Assembly (NCBI RefSeq): GCF_002362315.1
Contig: NZ_MTZV01000001.1
Location: forward strand, 62,001 to 126,000
DNA: 64,000 bases
DNA from: Paraburkholderia acidicola
GTDB taxonomy: Bacteria > Pseudomonadota > Gammaproteobacteria > Burkholderiales > Burkholderiaceae
Direction of reading: 5' to 3'
The notes beneath the pieces were generated by a model. That model was given only the letters and a program-made list of their open reading frames with translations, did not search any database and was not told the DNA's origin. Both the position numbers and the translations under genes were made by a program. Positions 26,536-37,526 of the stretch are shown piece by piece. The stretch's first letter is position 1. Each line of letters starts with the position of its first letter.

Positions 26536-29500
26536 ATGGCCCACTTCTCGTGTTTCCCCGGTGCTTCGGCCCTTTCCGATTTCCGTCAAACCCGCCTGCT
26601 CGACACGCTGACCGGCATCGACGCCAGCATCGCCGGCGTGCGCGGCCAGTACCTGCATTTCGTCAATGCACAGACGCCACTGACAGCCGAAGATAGCGCG
26701 AAGATCGAAGCGCTGATGCACTACGGCGATCCGTTCGAAGCCGCGAACGAACGCGGTACGTCGGAGACGTTTCTCGTCGTCCCACGCTTCGGCACGGTGT
26801 CGCCATGGGCCAGCAAGGCCACCGATATCGCCCGGCACTGCGGACTCACGCAGGTGCGACGCATCGAGCGCGGCATCGAATACACGGTGACGCTGAAAAC
26901 CGGGCTGCTCGGCGGCAAGAAGGCCTTGTCCGAGGAAGCGCGTGCTGCGGTGGCAGCGGCGCTGCATGACCGGATGACCGAAAGCGTTGCGCCGTCGCGC
27001 GATCACGCGTTGCATCTGTTCGACGAACTGCCGGCACGACCGCTGCAAACCGTCGACATCCTGAGCGCCGGACGCAGCGCGCTAGAAACCGCGAACGCTG
27101 AACTGGGCCTCGCGCTCGCCGACGACGAAATCGACTACCTGGTCGATGCATTCACGAAGCTCGGCCGCAATCCGACCGACGTGGAACTGATGATGTTCGC
27201 GCAGGCAAACAGCGAGCATTGCCGCCACAAGATTTTCAATGCGCAATGGACGATCGATGGCGAGGTGCAGGATATCTCGCTGTTCAACATGATCCGCAAT
27301 ACCGAGAAGCTGCATCCGGAAGGCACGATCGTCGCGTATTCGGACAACTCCGCGATCATGGCGGGCGGTATGGCCGAGCGCTGGTTTCCGCGCCAGCCTG
27401 GGCAGACGGGGGCGCTGGCTGAGCATTACGGGCGCCACGTCGAACTGACGCACACGCTGATGAAGGTCGAAACCCATAACCACCCGACCGCGATCTCGCC
27501 GTTCCCCGGCGCCTCGACCGGCGCGGGCGGTGAAATCCGCGACGAGGGTGCGACGGGCCGCGGTGCGCGCCCGAAGGCAGGGCTCGCGGGCTTCACGGTA
27601 TCGAATCTCGAACTGCCCGATGCACGCGAAACGTGGGAAAACGCGCGCGATGCCGTGCAGCCGCTCGCACATCGTCGACCGGATGAACAACACGATGCGC
27701 AGCAGGAAGCGTACGGCCGACCGGATCGGATTGCGTCGCCGCTGCAGATCATGATCGACGGGCCGCTTGGCGGTGCTGCGTTCAACAATGAATTCGGCCG
27801 ACCGAATCTCGGTGGTTATTTCCGCGCGTACGAACAGAACGTGGCGGGTCTCGTGCGTGGCTATCACAAGCCGATCATGATCGCCGGCGGCATCGGCAAC
27901 ATCTCGGACCAGCACACGCACAAGCACGATCTGCCCGACGGCACGCTGCTCATTCAGATTGGCGGTCCCGGCATGCGAATCGGCATGGGCGGCGGTGCGG
28001 CGAGCTCGATGGCGACCGGCACGAATACCGCGGAACTCGACTTCGACTCCGTGCAGCGCGGCAACCCGGAAATCGAACGGCGCGCGCAGGAAGTGATCAA
28101 CGCGTGCTGGCAACTCGGTGAACACAATCCGATCCTGAGCATTCACGACGTGGGCGCGGGCGGTCTGTCGAACGCGTTCCCGGAACTGGTCGATGGCGCC
28201 GACAAGGGCGCGCGATTCGAACTGCGCAAGATCCAGCTCGAAGAGAGCGGTTTGTCGCCGCGCGAAATCTGGTCGAACGAAGCGCAGGAGCGCTACGTCA
28301 TCGCCATCGCGCCGGCCGATCTGCCCGCATTCGAAGCGCTGTGCGAACGCGAGCGTTGCCCGTTCGCGGTGATCGGCGTCGCGACCACGGAGCGTCAGCT
28401 GAAACTGGTCGACACGGAGCTGCGCGACGACGACGCGCACCAGCCGGTCGATATGCCGATGGAAGTGCTGCTCGGCAAGGCGCCGCGCATGCATCGCGAT
28501 GTCACGCGCGTCGCTGTGACGCTACAACCGGTCGACGTCACGACCGTCGCATTGCCCGAAGTCGCGATGAGCGTACTGCGTCATCCGACGGTCGCGAACA
28601 AGTCGTTTCTGATCACGATCGGCGACCGCTCGGTGGGCGGCACGACCGCGCGTGACCAGATGGTCGGCCCGTGGCAGGTGCCGGTTGCCGATTGCGCGAT
28701 CACAACGATGGACTACGCCGGTTTCCGCGGCGAAGCGATGACGATGGCCGAGCGCACACCGCTCGCCGTGATCAATGCGCCGGCATCGGGCCGAATGGCG
28801 GTCGGTGAGGCGATCACGAATATCGCGGCGGCGCCGATCGTGTCGCTGGACAAGCTGAAGCTGTCGGCGAACTGGATGGCCGCCTGCGGCAGCCCGGGTG
28901 AAGACGCTGCGCTTTACGACACCGTGAAAGCGATCGGCATGGAACTGTGCCCGGCGCTCGGCATCAGCATTCCGGTCGGCAAGGATTCGCTGTCGATGCG
29001 CACGAAGTGGGACGACCGCGGCGTTGCAAAGGAAGTGGTCGCGCCGGTGTCGCTGATCATTTCGGCGTTCGCACCGGTTGAAGACGTGCGCCGCCATCTC
29101 ACGCCGCAACTGCGCCGCGCCGACGTAGCGGGCGACAGCGTACTGATTGCAATCGACCTTGGCCGCGGCAAGCTGCGCATGGGCGGCAGCATTCTCGCGC
29201 AGGTCACGCAGCAGGTGGGCGATACGGTGCCCGACGTCGACGATCCCGAAGACCTGAAGCGCTTCTTCGCGGCGATCCAGGCGCTGAACCTCGACGGCAA
29301 ACTGCTCGCGTACCACGATCGTTCGGACGGCGGCCTCTGGGCGACCGTATGCGAAATGGCGTTCGCGGGACACGTGGGCGTGTCGTTGAACGTTGACATG
29401 CTGACGCTCGATCCGGATCACGAATCCGATTACGGCGACGCGAAGGACTGGACGAAACAGACGAGCGGCCGTCGTGAGGACCGCACGATCCGTGCGCTGT

Positions 29501-30627
29501 TCAGCGAAGAGCTGGGCGCTGTGATCCAGGTGCGTGCCGGCGATCGCGACACGGTGCTGGCTGCATTGCGCGAACATGGATTGTCGGCGTGTTCGCATGT
29601 GATCGGCAAGCTGAACGACCGCGACACGATCGAGATCTATCGCGACGCGAAAAAGATCTACGATGCGCCGCGCGTCGAACTGCAGCGTGCATGGAGCGAA
29701 GTGAGCTGGCGCATCTCGCGTCTGCGCGACAACCCGGCATGCGCCGATGCGGAATACGACGGATTGCTCGATGCATCCGATCCTGGCATGACACCGCAAT
29801 TGAGTTTCAATCCGGCCGAAGATGTAGCGGCACCGTTCATCGGTAAGGGGGCGCGTCCTCGGGTGGCAATCCTGCGCGAGCAGGGCGTGAATTCGCACCT
29901 CGAAACCGCGTATGCATTCGACCGTGCCGGTTTCGACGCGTACGACGTGCATATGAGCGACCTGCTGGCAGGACGCGCGACGCTGGCCGATTTCACGGGG
30001 GCGATTGCGTGCGGCGGCTTCTCATACGGCGACGTGCTGGGTGCCGGTGAAGGCTGGGCAAAGACGATCCGTTTCAATGCGCAACTGGCTGACATGTTTG
30101 CCGCGTTCTTCGATCGCAAGGACACGTTTGCGCTGGGTATCTGCAACGGCTGCCAGATGATGAGCAGCCTTGCATCGATGATTCCGGGCGCTGAGGCCTG
30201 GCCGAAGTTCACGCGTAACAAGTCGGAGAAGTTCGAGGCGCGTTCATCGCTGGTCGAAGTGCAGTCATCGCCGTCGATTTTCTTCGCGGGGATGGAAGGC
30301 TCGCGGATTCCGGTGGCCATTGCGCACGGTGAAGGATTCGCGGACTTTTCGCAGCAGGGCGACGCGAAGCAGGTCGCTGTGTCGATGCGGTTTGTCGATC
30401 ATCGGGGGCAGGCGACTGAACGGTATCCGTTCAATCCGAATGGTTCGCCGCAGGGGATTACGTCGGTGACGACTGCGGATGGACGCTTTACGGTGTTGAT
30501 GCCGCATATGGAGCGGGTGCATCGTACGGTGCAGATGAGCTGGGCGCCATCCGACTGGAATTCGGACGGGCTTGATGGTAGCCCGTGGATGAGGGTGTTT
30601 CAGAATGCTCGGCGGTGGGTGTCATAA
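26536..30627 (+). CDS. purL: phosphoribosylformylglycinamidine synthase
   Basis: A 1,363-residue large-type PurL, normal for proteobacteria. It makes FGAM from FGAR, glutamine and ATP in purine synthesis. The N-terminal PurS-like part (1-150) is followed by two AIRS-like halves ([28 protein letters not shown]; second half from about 690) and a C-terminal glutamine amidotransferase (about 1110-1363). The last part carries the nucleophile Cys in GICNGCQ and the His/Glu pair in AHGEGF. It is a single gene ending at the repeat element. Confidence 0.97.
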   Translation: MAHFSCFPGASALSDFRQTRLLDTLTGIDASIAGVRGQYLHFVNAQTPLTAEDSAKIEALMHYGDPFEAANERGTSETFLVVPRFGTVSPWASKATDIARHCGLTQVRRIERGIEYTVTLKTGLLGGKKALSEEARAAVAAALHDRMTESVAPSRDHALHLFDELPARPLQTVDILSAGRSALETANAELGLALADDEIDYLVDAFTKLGRNPTDVELMMFAQANSEHCRHKIFNAQWTIDGEVQDISLFNMIRNTEKLHPEGTIVAYSDNSAIMAGGMAERWFPRQPGQTGALAEHYGRHVELTHTLMKVETHNHPTAISPFPGASTGAGGEIRDEGATGRGARPKAGLAGFTVSNLELPDARETWENARDAVQPLAHRRPDEQHDAQQEAYGRPDRIASPLQIMIDGPLGGAAFNNEFGRPNLGGYFRAYEQNVAGLVRGYHKPIMIAGGIGNISDQHTHKHDLPDGTLLIQIGGPGMRIGMGGGAASSMATGTNTAELDFDSVQRGNPEIERRAQEVINACWQLGEHNPILSIHDVGAGGLSNAFPELVDGADKGARFELRKIQLEESGLSPREIWSNEAQERYVIAIAPADLPAFEALCERERCPFAVIGVATTERQLKLVDTELRDDDAHQPVDMPMEVLLGKAPRMHRDVTRVAVTLQPVDVTTVALPEVAMSVLRHPTVANKSFLITIGDRSVGGTTARDQMVGPWQVPVADCAITTMDYAGFRGEAMTMAERTPLAVINAPASGRMAVGEAITNIAAAPIVSLDKLKLSANWMAACGSPGEDAALYDTVKAIGMELCPALGISIPVGKDSLSMRTKWDDRGVAKEVVAPVSLIISAFAPVEDVRRHLTPQLRRADVAGDSVLIAIDLGRGKLRMGGSILAQVTQQVGDTVPDVDDPEDLKRFFAAIQALNLDGKLLAYHDRSDGGLWATVCEMAFAGHVGVSLNVDMLTLDPDHESDYGDAKDWTKQTSGRREDRTIRALFSEELGAVIQVRAGDRDTVLAALREHGLSACSHVIGKLNDRDTIEIYRDAKKIYDAPRVELQRAWSEVSWRISRLRDNPACADAEYDGLLDASDPGMTPQLSFNPAEDVAAPFIGKGARPRVAILREQGVNSHLETAYAFDRAGFDAYDVHMSDLLAGRATLADFTGAIACGGFSYGDVLGAGEGWAKTIRFNAQLADMFAAFFDRKDTFALGICNGCQMMSSLASMIPGAEAWPKFTRNKSEKFEARSSLVEVQSSPSIFFAGMEGSRIPVAIAHGEGFADFSQQGDAKQVAVSMRFVDHRGQATERYPFNPNGSPQGITSVTTADGRFTVLMPHMERVHRTVQMSWAPSDWNSDGLDGSPWMRVFQNARRWVS

Positions 30628-30674
30628 AGGTTTTTACGCCTGTGCAGGCGGCTCTGCGTTAGCGCTTCTCTTTT

Positions 30675-30910
30675 GCCTATGCAGGCGGCTGCGATTTGGC
30701 GCCTCGCGGCGCAGGCGTTGCCCCTGTGCGGGGCGGCACTTCCTTTCTTTGCCGCGGCAAAGAAAGGAAGCAAAGAAAGCCGCTCGACACGATAGCGGGT
30801 CCTTTCCATGTGCAGCCTTCGTGGTCCGCACCTAAGTGTCGCCCTCGCACTGAAACGTTAGTGGTCCGAGACGAGATCATCTCTCGCACATTGAGCGGCA
30901 GTGACAAGGC
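30675..30910 (+). repeat. left arm of long inverted repeat, with 32-bp palindrome
   Basis: About 235 bp, matching the reverse complement of 31329-31563 with scattered substitutions and few indels (roughly 85-90% by eye). It contains a perfect 32-bp palindrome at 30739-30770, centred on CCGCGG and flanked by CTTTGC/GCAAAG. No transposase gene or target duplication is seen. Confidence 0.85.
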
Positions 30911-30950
30911 CATCATTCATCCCGCTCGCACTACGTGCTCACGGTTGGGT

Positions 30951-31235
30951 GACCACATGGGAAAGCGATAGCGGGATGCAGAGGAAGACTGAGGACCGCA
31001 GCCGACAAAACTGCAGAGACAGCCGAAACGAAATCGCGGTGGGACGACCACGCGCGAAGGCGATGGTGGGTCGCAGAGGAAAACTGAGGAACGTAGCTGA
31101 CAAAACTGCAGCGACGGCAGAAGCGAAATCGCAGTCGGATGACCACGTGGGACGGCGATAGCGGGACGGAGATGAGGGTCGAAGAACGCAGCCGCGAAAA
31201 CAGCTGAGAAAGCGTCAGCGAGAACGAGAAGCAGA
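30951..31235 (+). repeat. three tandem repeats of 95 bp
   Basis: Units begin at 30951, 31046 and 31141 (each with GACCAC), so the period is exactly 95 bp. All share the order GACCAC, GCGATrGyGGG, CTGAGGAmCG, GACAAAACTGCAG, GAAATCGC. The third unit is more diverged. The period is not a multiple of three, which argues against coding. The array sits in the loop of the long inverted repeat. Confidence 0.85.
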
Positions 31236-31328
31236 AAGCGGAGGTGGGGCAGCGTTGCGGAAGAGGGATCGCGCGCAACGAATGGCGTTATGCCCATCGG
31301 CGGCGAAGCTCGCCGGAGCGGATGAGCG

Positions 31329-31563
31329 CCTTGTCACTACTGTTGGCGGTGCGAGGTGTGATCTCGTTTCGGACCACTACCGTGTCGTTGCGAGGGCGAC
31401 ACTTAGGTGCGGGCCACGAAGGCTGCACACGGAAAGGACTCGGTAACGTCTCGAGCGGCTTTCTTTGCCTTCTTTCTTTGCCGCGGCAAAGAAAGAAGGT
31501 GCCGCCCCGCACAGGGGCAACGCCTGCGCCGCGAGGCGCTAAATCGCAGCCGCCTGCATAGGC
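31329..31563 (-). repeat. right arm of long inverted repeat, with 32-bp palindrome
   Basis: Inverted partner of 30675-30910. It contains its own perfect 32-bp palindrome at 31468-31499, again centred on CCGCGG. The palindrome differs from the left one by compensating changes on both sides, so the symmetry itself is kept. Confidence 0.85.
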
Positions 31564-31659
31564 AAAAAAACCGGCCGCGAGGCGCTAACAAGAAGCCGCC
31601 TCCACAGGCAAAAAGAACGCCACCCGCATGGGTAAACAAACCCAATGCCTACTGGCATA

Positions 31660-31693
31660 CAAAGAAAGAAAAAGGCCGCCCGAAAAGGCGGCC
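31660..31693 (-). terminator. rho-independent terminator of the msrB-yciB-bolA-ppiC run
   Basis: On the minus strand a 7-bp GC stem (ggccgcc / ggcggcc, 31674-31693) runs into a T-rich tract, directly after the ppiC stop. Confidence 0.85.
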
Positions 31694-31698
31694 AATTA

Positions 31699-32478
31699 TC
31701 ACTGGATCTTTGCGTTCTTCCGCAAACCTTCCTCAAACGCCTGCAGCTTCTCCTGCTGAATCTGCTGCACAACCTGCTGCTTAACCTGATCCAGCGGCGG
31801 CGGCGTTACAGCCCGCGTGTCATCCAGTCGAATGATGTGCCAACCATACTGCGTATGCACCGGCGCATCGGTCATCTGACCTTTCTGCAACTTCGTCGCC
31901 GCAGCCGCAAACTCCGGCACGTAAGCCTTCGGGTCCGACCAGTCGAGATCGCCACCGTTCTTACCCGATCCCGGGTCCTTCGAATATTGCTTCGCCAGCG
32001 CCTCGAAACTCGCGCCGCCCTTGATCTTCGCGATCAGGTCCTTCGCCTGCTGCTCGTTGTCGACGAGGATATGGTGCAGGTGATATTCCTTGCCACCCGC
32101 ATTCTTCACGAGCGTGTTGTATTTCGCGGTGATCTCAGCGTCAGTCGGCTGGTTGTTCTTCACGAAATCTTCGATCAGCGCGCGCAGCACGACAGTTTGC
32201 TGCGCCACGGCAACTTCAGCCTTCACATCGGCACGCGCCGGGATGCCGCGACGAACCGCTTCCTGCATCAGCACTTCGCGGTTGATCAGTTCGGTGCGCA
32301 CAGCAGTTTCCAGCTGCGGCGTGTCCTGCTGACCCTGTTTCCCAAGCTGCGCAATCATCGCGTCGGCTCGTGACTTCGGAATCGGCGTGCCGTTCACAAC
32401 GGCGATGTTCTGCGCAAACGCAGGTGCAGCTGCAAACGCAGCCAGCAATACCCAGACGCGGGTTTTGTTCAAGGTCAT
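31699..32478 (-). CDS. parvulin-type periplasmic peptidyl-prolyl isomerase (PpiC/SurA-like)
   Basis: A 259-residue exported protein. The signal peptide (MTLNKTRVWVLLAAFAAAPAFA-QN) is followed by an N-terminal helical domain and a parvulin domain (about 135-235: HHILVDN, GGDLDW, YGWHIIRLDD). It catalyses proline isomerisation in exported proteins. ATG 32478 is chosen because the signal peptide starts there. It is the last gene of a minus-strand run, 10 bp after bolA. Confidence 0.92.
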   Translation of the reverse strand: MTLNKTRVWVLLAAFAAAPAFAQNIAVVNGTPIPKSRADAMIAQLGKQGQQDTPQLETAVRTELINREVLMQEAVRRGIPARADVKAEVAVAQQTVVLRALIEDFVKNNQPTDAEITAKYNTLVKNAGGKEYHLHHILVDNEQQAKDLIAKIKGGASFEALAKQYSKDPGSGKNGGDLDWSDPKAYVPEFAAAATKLQKGQMTDAPVHTQYGWHIIRLDDTRAVTPPPLDQVKQQVVQQIQQEKLQAFEEGLRKNAKIQ

Positions 32479-32488
32479 CGGAAGTTTC

Positions 32489-32794
32489 CTAACGGGAATT
32501 GAATTCTTCTGGCGTGTAGGCCGTGATGGCAAGTGCATGAATGCCGCGCTGCATGGCGTCGGCCAGCGCATCATACACCATGCGATGGCGCGCAACGCGT
32601 GCGCGTCCAGCAAACGCAGCCGCGACGATCGTCACGCTGTAGTGGCCGCCCGCCGACGCACCCGCGTGGCCCGCATGCTGCGCACTGTCGTCACGCACCT
32701 CGAGCGATACAACCGGCGCGAGCGCCGCGCCGAGGCGCGCTTCGATCAACGCAATGCGTTCGGCGGCGTCGGCGTTCAGGAACGCATCGCTCAT
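32489..32794 (-). CDS. bolA: BolA family protein
   Basis: A 101-residue BolA-fold protein with HYSVTIVAAAFAGRARVARHRMVYDAL-type core (His and Ser/Thr positions conserved) and the C-terminal IHALAITAYTPEE. BolA proteins pair with monothiol glutaredoxins in Fe-S handling and act in stress and morphology control. It starts one base after the yciB stop and ends 10 bp before ppiC, so translational coupling is likely. Confidence 0.92.
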   Translation of the reverse strand: MSDAFLNADAAERIALIEARLGAALAPVVSLEVRDDSAQHAGHAGASAGGHYSVTIVAAAFAGRARVARHRMVYDALADAMQRGIHALAITAYTPEEFNSR

Positions 32795-32795
32795 A

Positions 32796-33326
32796 TCATT
32801 CTTCCTTCATGTACTTCGCGAGCCACAGGCTCTGTCCGACGATAAACACCACGAGGCAACCTGTCGCGCCGAACAGCTTGAAATTCACCCAGGCATCGGT
32901 GGTGAAGTTATAGGCGACAAACAGGTTCACGATGCCGAGCAGCACGAAGAAGATCGCCCACACGATGTTCAGCTGCCCCCACACCCGATGCGGCAAGGTG
33001 ATCTGCTTGCCCATCATCGCTTCGATCAGGTTCTTGCCGAACGCCAGCTGCGAAACGATCAGCGCGACGGAGAACGCCCAGTAAAGCACGGTCGGTTTCC
33101 ACTTGATGAAGGTGTCGTTGTGCAGCACGAGCGTCGCGCCGCCGAACACCGTGACGACGCCGAGGCTCACCCACAGCATCGGGTCGACCTTGCGGTGCCG
33201 GAACGCGACCCATGCAATCTGCACGAGCGTGGCGACGATCGCGACCGCGGTCGCGGTGAAGATGCCCCATATCTTGAACGCGACGAAGAACAGGATGATC
33301 GGGAACAGATCGAACAGAAATTTCAT
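32796..33326 (-). CDS. yciB: inner-membrane septation protein A
   Basis: A 176-residue polytopic protein with about five membrane segments, beginning [18 protein letters not shown] and carrying [14 protein letters not shown] and the usual C-terminal [10 protein letters not shown]. YciB (IspZ) links cell envelope synthesis and division at the inner membrane. Normal length. It stands between msrB and bolA on the minus strand. Confidence 0.94.
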   Translation of the reverse strand: MKFLFDLFPIILFFVAFKIWGIFTATAVAIVATLVQIAWVAFRHRKVDPMLWVSLGVVTVFGGATLVLHNDTFIKWKPTVLYWAFSVALIVSQLAFGKNLIEAMMGKQITLPHRVWGQLNIVWAIFFVLLGIVNLFVAYNFTTDAWVNFKLFGATGCLVVFIVGQSLWLAKYMKEE

Positions 33327-33396
33327 TGTCGGGTCGGGAAAAACGGAGAATGAACGAAGAGTGAAGCGCGCGGCAGGGCGCACGCTTCGGGTCGCG

Positions 33397-33816
33397 TTAC
33401 TTGGGGCCGAATTGTAGCGCAGCCGAATTGATGCAGTACCGCAGCCCCGTCGGCGCCGGACCGTCTTCGAACACGTGGCCCAGATGCGAGCCGCAGTTCT
33501 TGCAGCGGACCTCGATACGCAGCATGCCATGCGTGCGGTCGGTCTTCTCTTCGATCACCTCACCGTTGATCGGTTTGAAATAGCTCGGCCAGCCACAACC
33601 GGCGTCGAATTTCGTGTCCGATTCGAAGAGCGGGGTGCCGCAGGCGACGCAGTCGTAGACGCCGCGGTCCCAGTGGTCCCAGTAGCGTCCGGTGAACGGG
33701 CGCTCGGTGGCCGCGTGGCGCGTCACTTCGTATTCGACGTCGGATAGTTGCTTACGCCATTCGGCGTCGTCTTTCTCGACGGGATAGGTGTCGGTTTTAG
33801 TATCTTCCGGGTTCAT
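33397..33816 (-). CDS. msrB: peptide-methionine (R)-S-oxide reductase
   Basis: A 139-residue MsrB. Zinc ligands are in CVACG and CKNC. CGWPSYF and [10 protein letters not shown] are family signatures, and the catalytic Cys is in RYCIN near the C-terminus. It repairs oxidised methionine. Its stop lies 71 bp before the yciB start; both are probably one transcript. Confidence 0.95.
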   Translation of the reverse strand: MNPEDTKTDTYPVEKDDAEWRKQLSDVEYEVTRHAATERPFTGRYWDHWDRGVYDCVACGTPLFESDTKFDAGCGWPSYFKPINGEVIEEKTDRTHGMLRIEVRCKNCGSHLGHVFEDGPAPTGLRYCINSAALQFGPK

Positions 33817-33929
33817 GGTCGGTCTTGTCTCCAGCTACGGTGAGGAACGCGGGCCGGCCTGTTGCCGGCAGCTCCGCGCGATATGCATGGAATGCGTGGA
33901 ATGCAGTACGACAGCGCAGCACCTGCGCC

Positions 33930-35486
33930 TTACGACGAGCAACTGACCTCCAGCGTGCTCGCCCAGTCCGGCGGCAGCGCCGCGTACGCGTCGTGCTCCG
34001 GTTGTTCATCGAACGGGCGGCGCAGTACGGCTGCCAGCCGTTCGACTTCCGAAAAGTCCTTTTCCTTCGCATGCCGGATCGCCGTTTCGGCGAGATGGTT
34101 GCGCAGGATGAATCTGGGGTTCACCTGGTTCATTGCAATGGCGCGTGTCGCATCGTCGCGTGTTTCCTCGGACAACCGCGCGCGATAGTCGTTCGCCCAC
34201 GCGTCGAATGCCGGGCGGTCGAGAAACAGGTCGCGCGCTGCAGTGTCGCCGCTCGCATCGTGCTTCGAGATTCGCGCGAGGTGGCGGAACGTCAGCGTGA
34301 AGTCCGCGCGGTTCGCCTGCATGATCGAGAACAGGCGGTTTGCAAGCGCGTCGTCGCCAGTGCGTTCGCTTTCCAGGCCGAGCTTGGCACGCATCCGCGC
34401 TTCGAGTGCGGGTGCGAAACGCGTCTTGAAGCCTTCCAGCACGCGCTGCGCGTCTTCGATCGCGCGCTCGCTGCGCACGGCTTCGTCGTGCGGGCCGCCG
34501 AGTAGCGGCAGCAACCCTTGAGCGAGACAGAACAGGTTCCAGTACGCGACTTGCGGTTGCCGCTGATACGCGTAACGGCCCTGCGTGTCGGAATGGTTGC
34601 AGATGTAGTTCGCGTCGAACCCGTCGAGAAAGCCGAACGGGCCGTAGTCGATCGTCAGGCCGAGAATCGACATGTTGTCGGTGTTCATCACGCCGTGACA
34701 GAAACCGACGGCCTGCCATTGCGCGAGCAGGTCGGCGGTGGAATGTACCGCTTCGTTCAGAAGCGCGAGGTACGGGTCGTCGGCTTCCCGGCAATGCGGA
34801 TGGAAGCGGTCGATCACGTGGTCGGCGAGCATGCGCAATGCATCGGTATCGTCATTCGAGTAGAAATGCTCGAAATGGCCGAAGCGCACGAAGCTCGGTG
34901 CCACGCGTGTGACCACGGCCGCCGTTTCCATTTCCTCGCGGCGCACCGGCTGGTCGGAGCCGATGACGCAAAGCGCGCGCGTCGTCGGGATGCCGAGGTG
35001 GTGCATCGCCTCCGAACACAGGTATTCGCGTATCGACGAGCGCAGCACGGCGCGGCCGTCGCCCATCCGTGAATAGGGTGTGCGGCCGCCGCCCTTCAAC
35101 TGCAATTCGTAGCGCCGGCCCGCATGGTCGATCTCGCCGAGTCCGAGCGCACGGCCATCGCCGAGCTGGCCGGCCCACACGCCAAACTGATGGCCGGAGT
35201 ACACCGATGCATAGGGCAGCGCGTCGCCCGGCCAGTCGCGCGTCGTGTTGCCGGCGAACAGCTCGGCGAAATCCGGTTCGCCGGCGACGGACGGTTCGAG
35301 ACCGAGCAGCGCAGCGGTATCCGCGGAGAAACCGACGACATACGGCGCCGGCAGCGGCGCCGCCGGCAGGCGCGTGAGAAAGCGGCTGCCGAGCTGCGCG
35401 AAGGCGCCGTCGCGCGGGCTGCCAAGCCCGTCGGCAAGCGCTTCTATCGACGCCGACAGGACGGAACTGCTTGGGGAAAACGACAT
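33930..35486 (-). CDS. selO: protein adenylyltransferase SelO (YdiU)
   Basis: A 518-residue pseudokinase-fold enzyme that transfers AMP to protein hydroxyls and is linked to redox stress. Visible: [34 protein letters not shown] (given in part: [14 protein letters not shown]), [12 protein letters not shown] and DYGPFGFLD. The C-terminus ends SCSS, where the eukaryotic protein has selenocysteine; here it is Cys. The start at 35486 gives the normal N-terminus. It is divergent from the acyl-CoA synthetase at 35663. Confidence 0.94.
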   Translation of the reverse strand: MSFSPSSSVLSASIEALADGLGSPRDGAFAQLGSRFLTRLPAAPLPAPYVVGFSADTAALLGLEPSVAGEPDFAELFAGNTTRDWPGDALPYASVYSGHQFGVWAGQLGDGRALGLGEIDHAGRRYELQLKGGGRTPYSRMGDGRAVLRSSIREYLCSEAMHHLGIPTTRALCVIGSDQPVRREEMETAAVVTRVAPSFVRFGHFEHFYSNDDTDALRMLADHVIDRFHPHCREADDPYLALLNEAVHSTADLLAQWQAVGFCHGVMNTDNMSILGLTIDYGPFGFLDGFDANYICNHSDTQGRYAYQRQPQVAYWNLFCLAQGLLPLLGGPHDEAVRSERAIEDAQRVLEGFKTRFAPALEARMRAKLGLESERTGDDALANRLFSIMQANRADFTLTFRHLARISKHDASGDTAARDLFLDRPAFDAWANDYRARLSEETRDDATRAIAMNQVNPRFILRNHLAETAIRHAKEKDFSEVERLAAVLRRPFDEQPEHDAYAALPPDWASTLEVSCSS

Positions 35487-35662
35487 ATTGAGCGCCTCTG
35501 GGTTAGCCGATATTGTAAGGCGGCGCCTGCCGGCCCGCAGGACGTCGATTCGTCGCGCATACGGACGGGGATTGCCGGTGTGCCGCGACGGCGGCCGCGT
35601 AGCGAATCGTGTGGCTCGGGCCCGATACTTCAATCGATAACATGGCGAGGAGACGCCCGCAT

Positions 35663-37369
35663 ATGACGACGCCGTTGCTGGGACAAATGATGGATGTGCC
35701 GCTTACCGTGTCGTCGCTGATCGCGCACGCCGCGCGGCATTTCGGCGACACGGAAATCGTCTCGCGGCGCATCGAGGGCGACATGCATCGCTACACCTGG
35801 CGCGACTGCGAACGGCGCGCGAAGCAGCTCGCGCAGGCGCTGATCGCGCTCGGTGTGCAACCGGGCGAGCGGATCGGCACGCTCGCGTGGAACGGCTACC
35901 GGCATCTCGAGGCGTATTACGGTCCGCCCGGTTTCGGCGCCGTGTGCCACACGATCAATCCACGGCTCTTTCCCGAGCAGATCGCGTTCATCATCAATCA
36001 TGCAGACGATAGCTACGTGTTGTTCGACATGACCTTTGCGCCGCTTGTGGATGGGCTCGCGCCGCATTGTCCGAAAGTGCGCGGCTGGATCGCGCTGGGC
36101 GATGAAGCGTGTATTGCAGAGCATCTGTCGTCGATGAAAACGCCGGTGCTCAGCTACGAAATGCTGCTCGCCGCGCAGGACGGCGAGTACACATGGCCCT
36201 CGCTCGACGAGCGCACGGCGTCCTACCTCTGCTACACCTCGGGCACCACCGGCAATCCGAAGGGCGCGCTGTACTCGCATCGCTCGAGTGTGCTGCACGC
36301 GTATGCCGCGTCGCTGCCGGACGCGATGGGTCTGTCCGGACGCGATTCGGTGCTGCCGGTCGTGCCGATGTTCCACGTCAACGCATGGGGCATTCCGCAT
36401 GCCACAGCACTGACCGGCGCGAAACTGGTGTTCCCGGGTAAGGACCTCGACGGCAAGTCGCTGTTCGAACTGATGGAAGCGGAGCGGGTCACGTATTCCG
36501 CTGGCGTGCCGACTGTCTGGCTCGGCTTGCTGAATCACGTGAAGGAAGCGGGCAAGCGGTTTTCGACGCTGCAACGCACGGTGATCGGCGGCTCGGCGTG
36601 TCCGCCCGCGATGCTGCGTACGTTCGAGGATGTCTACAACGTCGAGGTGATCCACGCCTGGGGGATGACGGAGATGTCGCCGCTCGGCACGCTCGCGAAG
36701 CTCACATGGGAACAGTCGCAGCGTCCCCCCGAAGCGCAGCGCAAGCTACGCGAGAAGCAGGGCCACGTGATCTACGGCGTCGACATGAAGATCGTCGGCG
36801 AAGATGGTCGCGATCTGCCGTGGGATGGCGTCGCGTTCGGCGATCTGCACGTGCGCGGCCCGTGGGTGATCGACCGGTATTTTCGCAAGGACGATTCGCC
36901 GCTCATCGACGGCTGGTTTCCGACGGGCGATGTCGCAACGATCGATCGCGACGGCTTCCTGCAGATCACCGACCGCAGCAAGGACGTGATCAAGTCCGGT
37001 GGCGAATGGATCAGTTCGATCGATATCGAGAATGTCGCGATTGCGCATCCGGCGGTGGCGGAGGCCGCCTGCATCGCGTGCTCGCATCCGAAGTGGACCG
37101 AGCGGCCGCTGCTCGTCGTCGTGCGGCGCCCGGACATGAACGTGACACGCGATGAACTGATCGCGTTCTACGACGGCAAGGTGGCGAAGTGGTGGATCCC
37201 CGACGACGTCGCGTTCGTCGACGAACTGCCGCACACCGCGACCGGCAAGCTGCAGAAGCTGAAGCTGCGCGAGTTGTTCCGCGACTACGTGCTGCCATCG
37301 GCATTGGCCGTCGACAATTGCCCGCTTACCGATGCAGGGACCGACAAACCTGGAGCAAACCCTCTATAG
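35663..37369 (+). CDS. medium/long-chain acyl-CoA synthetase (AlkK-type, AMP-forming)
   Basis: A 568-residue ANL-superfamily ligase: AMP-binding loop [27 protein letters not shown], hinge region [16 protein letters not shown] and [17 protein letters not shown], and the catalytic Lys in [11 protein letters not shown]. It activates fatty acids as CoA esters. ATG 35663 is preferred for the GAGGAGA about 10 bases upstream. It opens a rightward beta-oxidation block followed by the FadB/J fusion and a thiolase. Confidence 0.92.
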   Translation: MTTPLLGQMMDVPLTVSSLIAHAARHFGDTEIVSRRIEGDMHRYTWRDCERRAKQLAQALIALGVQPGERIGTLAWNGYRHLEAYYGPPGFGAVCHTINPRLFPEQIAFIINHADDSYVLFDMTFAPLVDGLAPHCPKVRGWIALGDEACIAEHLSSMKTPVLSYEMLLAAQDGEYTWPSLDERTASYLCYTSGTTGNPKGALYSHRSSVLHAYAASLPDAMGLSGRDSVLPVVPMFHVNAWGIPHATALTGAKLVFPGKDLDGKSLFELMEAERVTYSAGVPTVWLGLLNHVKEAGKRFSTLQRTVIGGSACPPAMLRTFEDVYNVEVIHAWGMTEMSPLGTLAKLTWEQSQRPPEAQRKLREKQGHVIYGVDMKIVGEDGRDLPWDGVAFGDLHVRGPWVIDRYFRKDDSPLIDGWFPTGDVATIDRDGFLQITDRSKDVIKSGGEWISSIDIENVAIAHPAVAEAACIACSHPKWTERPLLVVVRRPDMNVTRDELIAFYDGKVAKWWIPDDVAFVDELPHTATGKLQKLKLRELFRDYVLPSALAVDNCPLTDAGTDKPGANPL

Positions 37370-37526
37370 CGACAATAAATCCGGCTGTAAGCTCAGTCGA
37401 ATTGAACGAGCGTGCTTTTTTGTGTATCCTGCCTGCTGGCCCGCGAATGACGGACAATGATCCGGTTGGGGCGCGACAGCGCGTCGCGCCTTTCTCCGGT
37501 TCGCATCGAGGCATGGAGGCAGACAG

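Larger units (their letters stand above)
30628..31698. other. 1,071-bp gene-free convergent region filled by a repeat element
   Basis: This stretch lies between the convergent purL and ppiC genes. All long open frames here cross inverted or 95-bp tandem repeats and have biased Arg/Ser/Pro composition, so none is called a gene. It contains the two inverted arms, three tandem repeats and several 16-bp GCCTrTGCAGGCGGCT units listed separately. Confidence 0.75.

Noticed and set aside
30951..31235. 95-bp repeats considered as a CRISPR array
   Set aside because: There are no constant short repeats with unique spacers; whole units are similar and no cas genes are near.
30917..31297. Two overlapping minus-strand frames with hydrophobic repeats across the 95-bp array
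   Set aside because: The repeat period is not divisible by three, so each copy is read in a different frame, and there is no ribosome site.
30675..31563. Inverted arms considered as an insertion sequence
   Set aside because: No transposase frame lies between them and no target-site duplication is visible.
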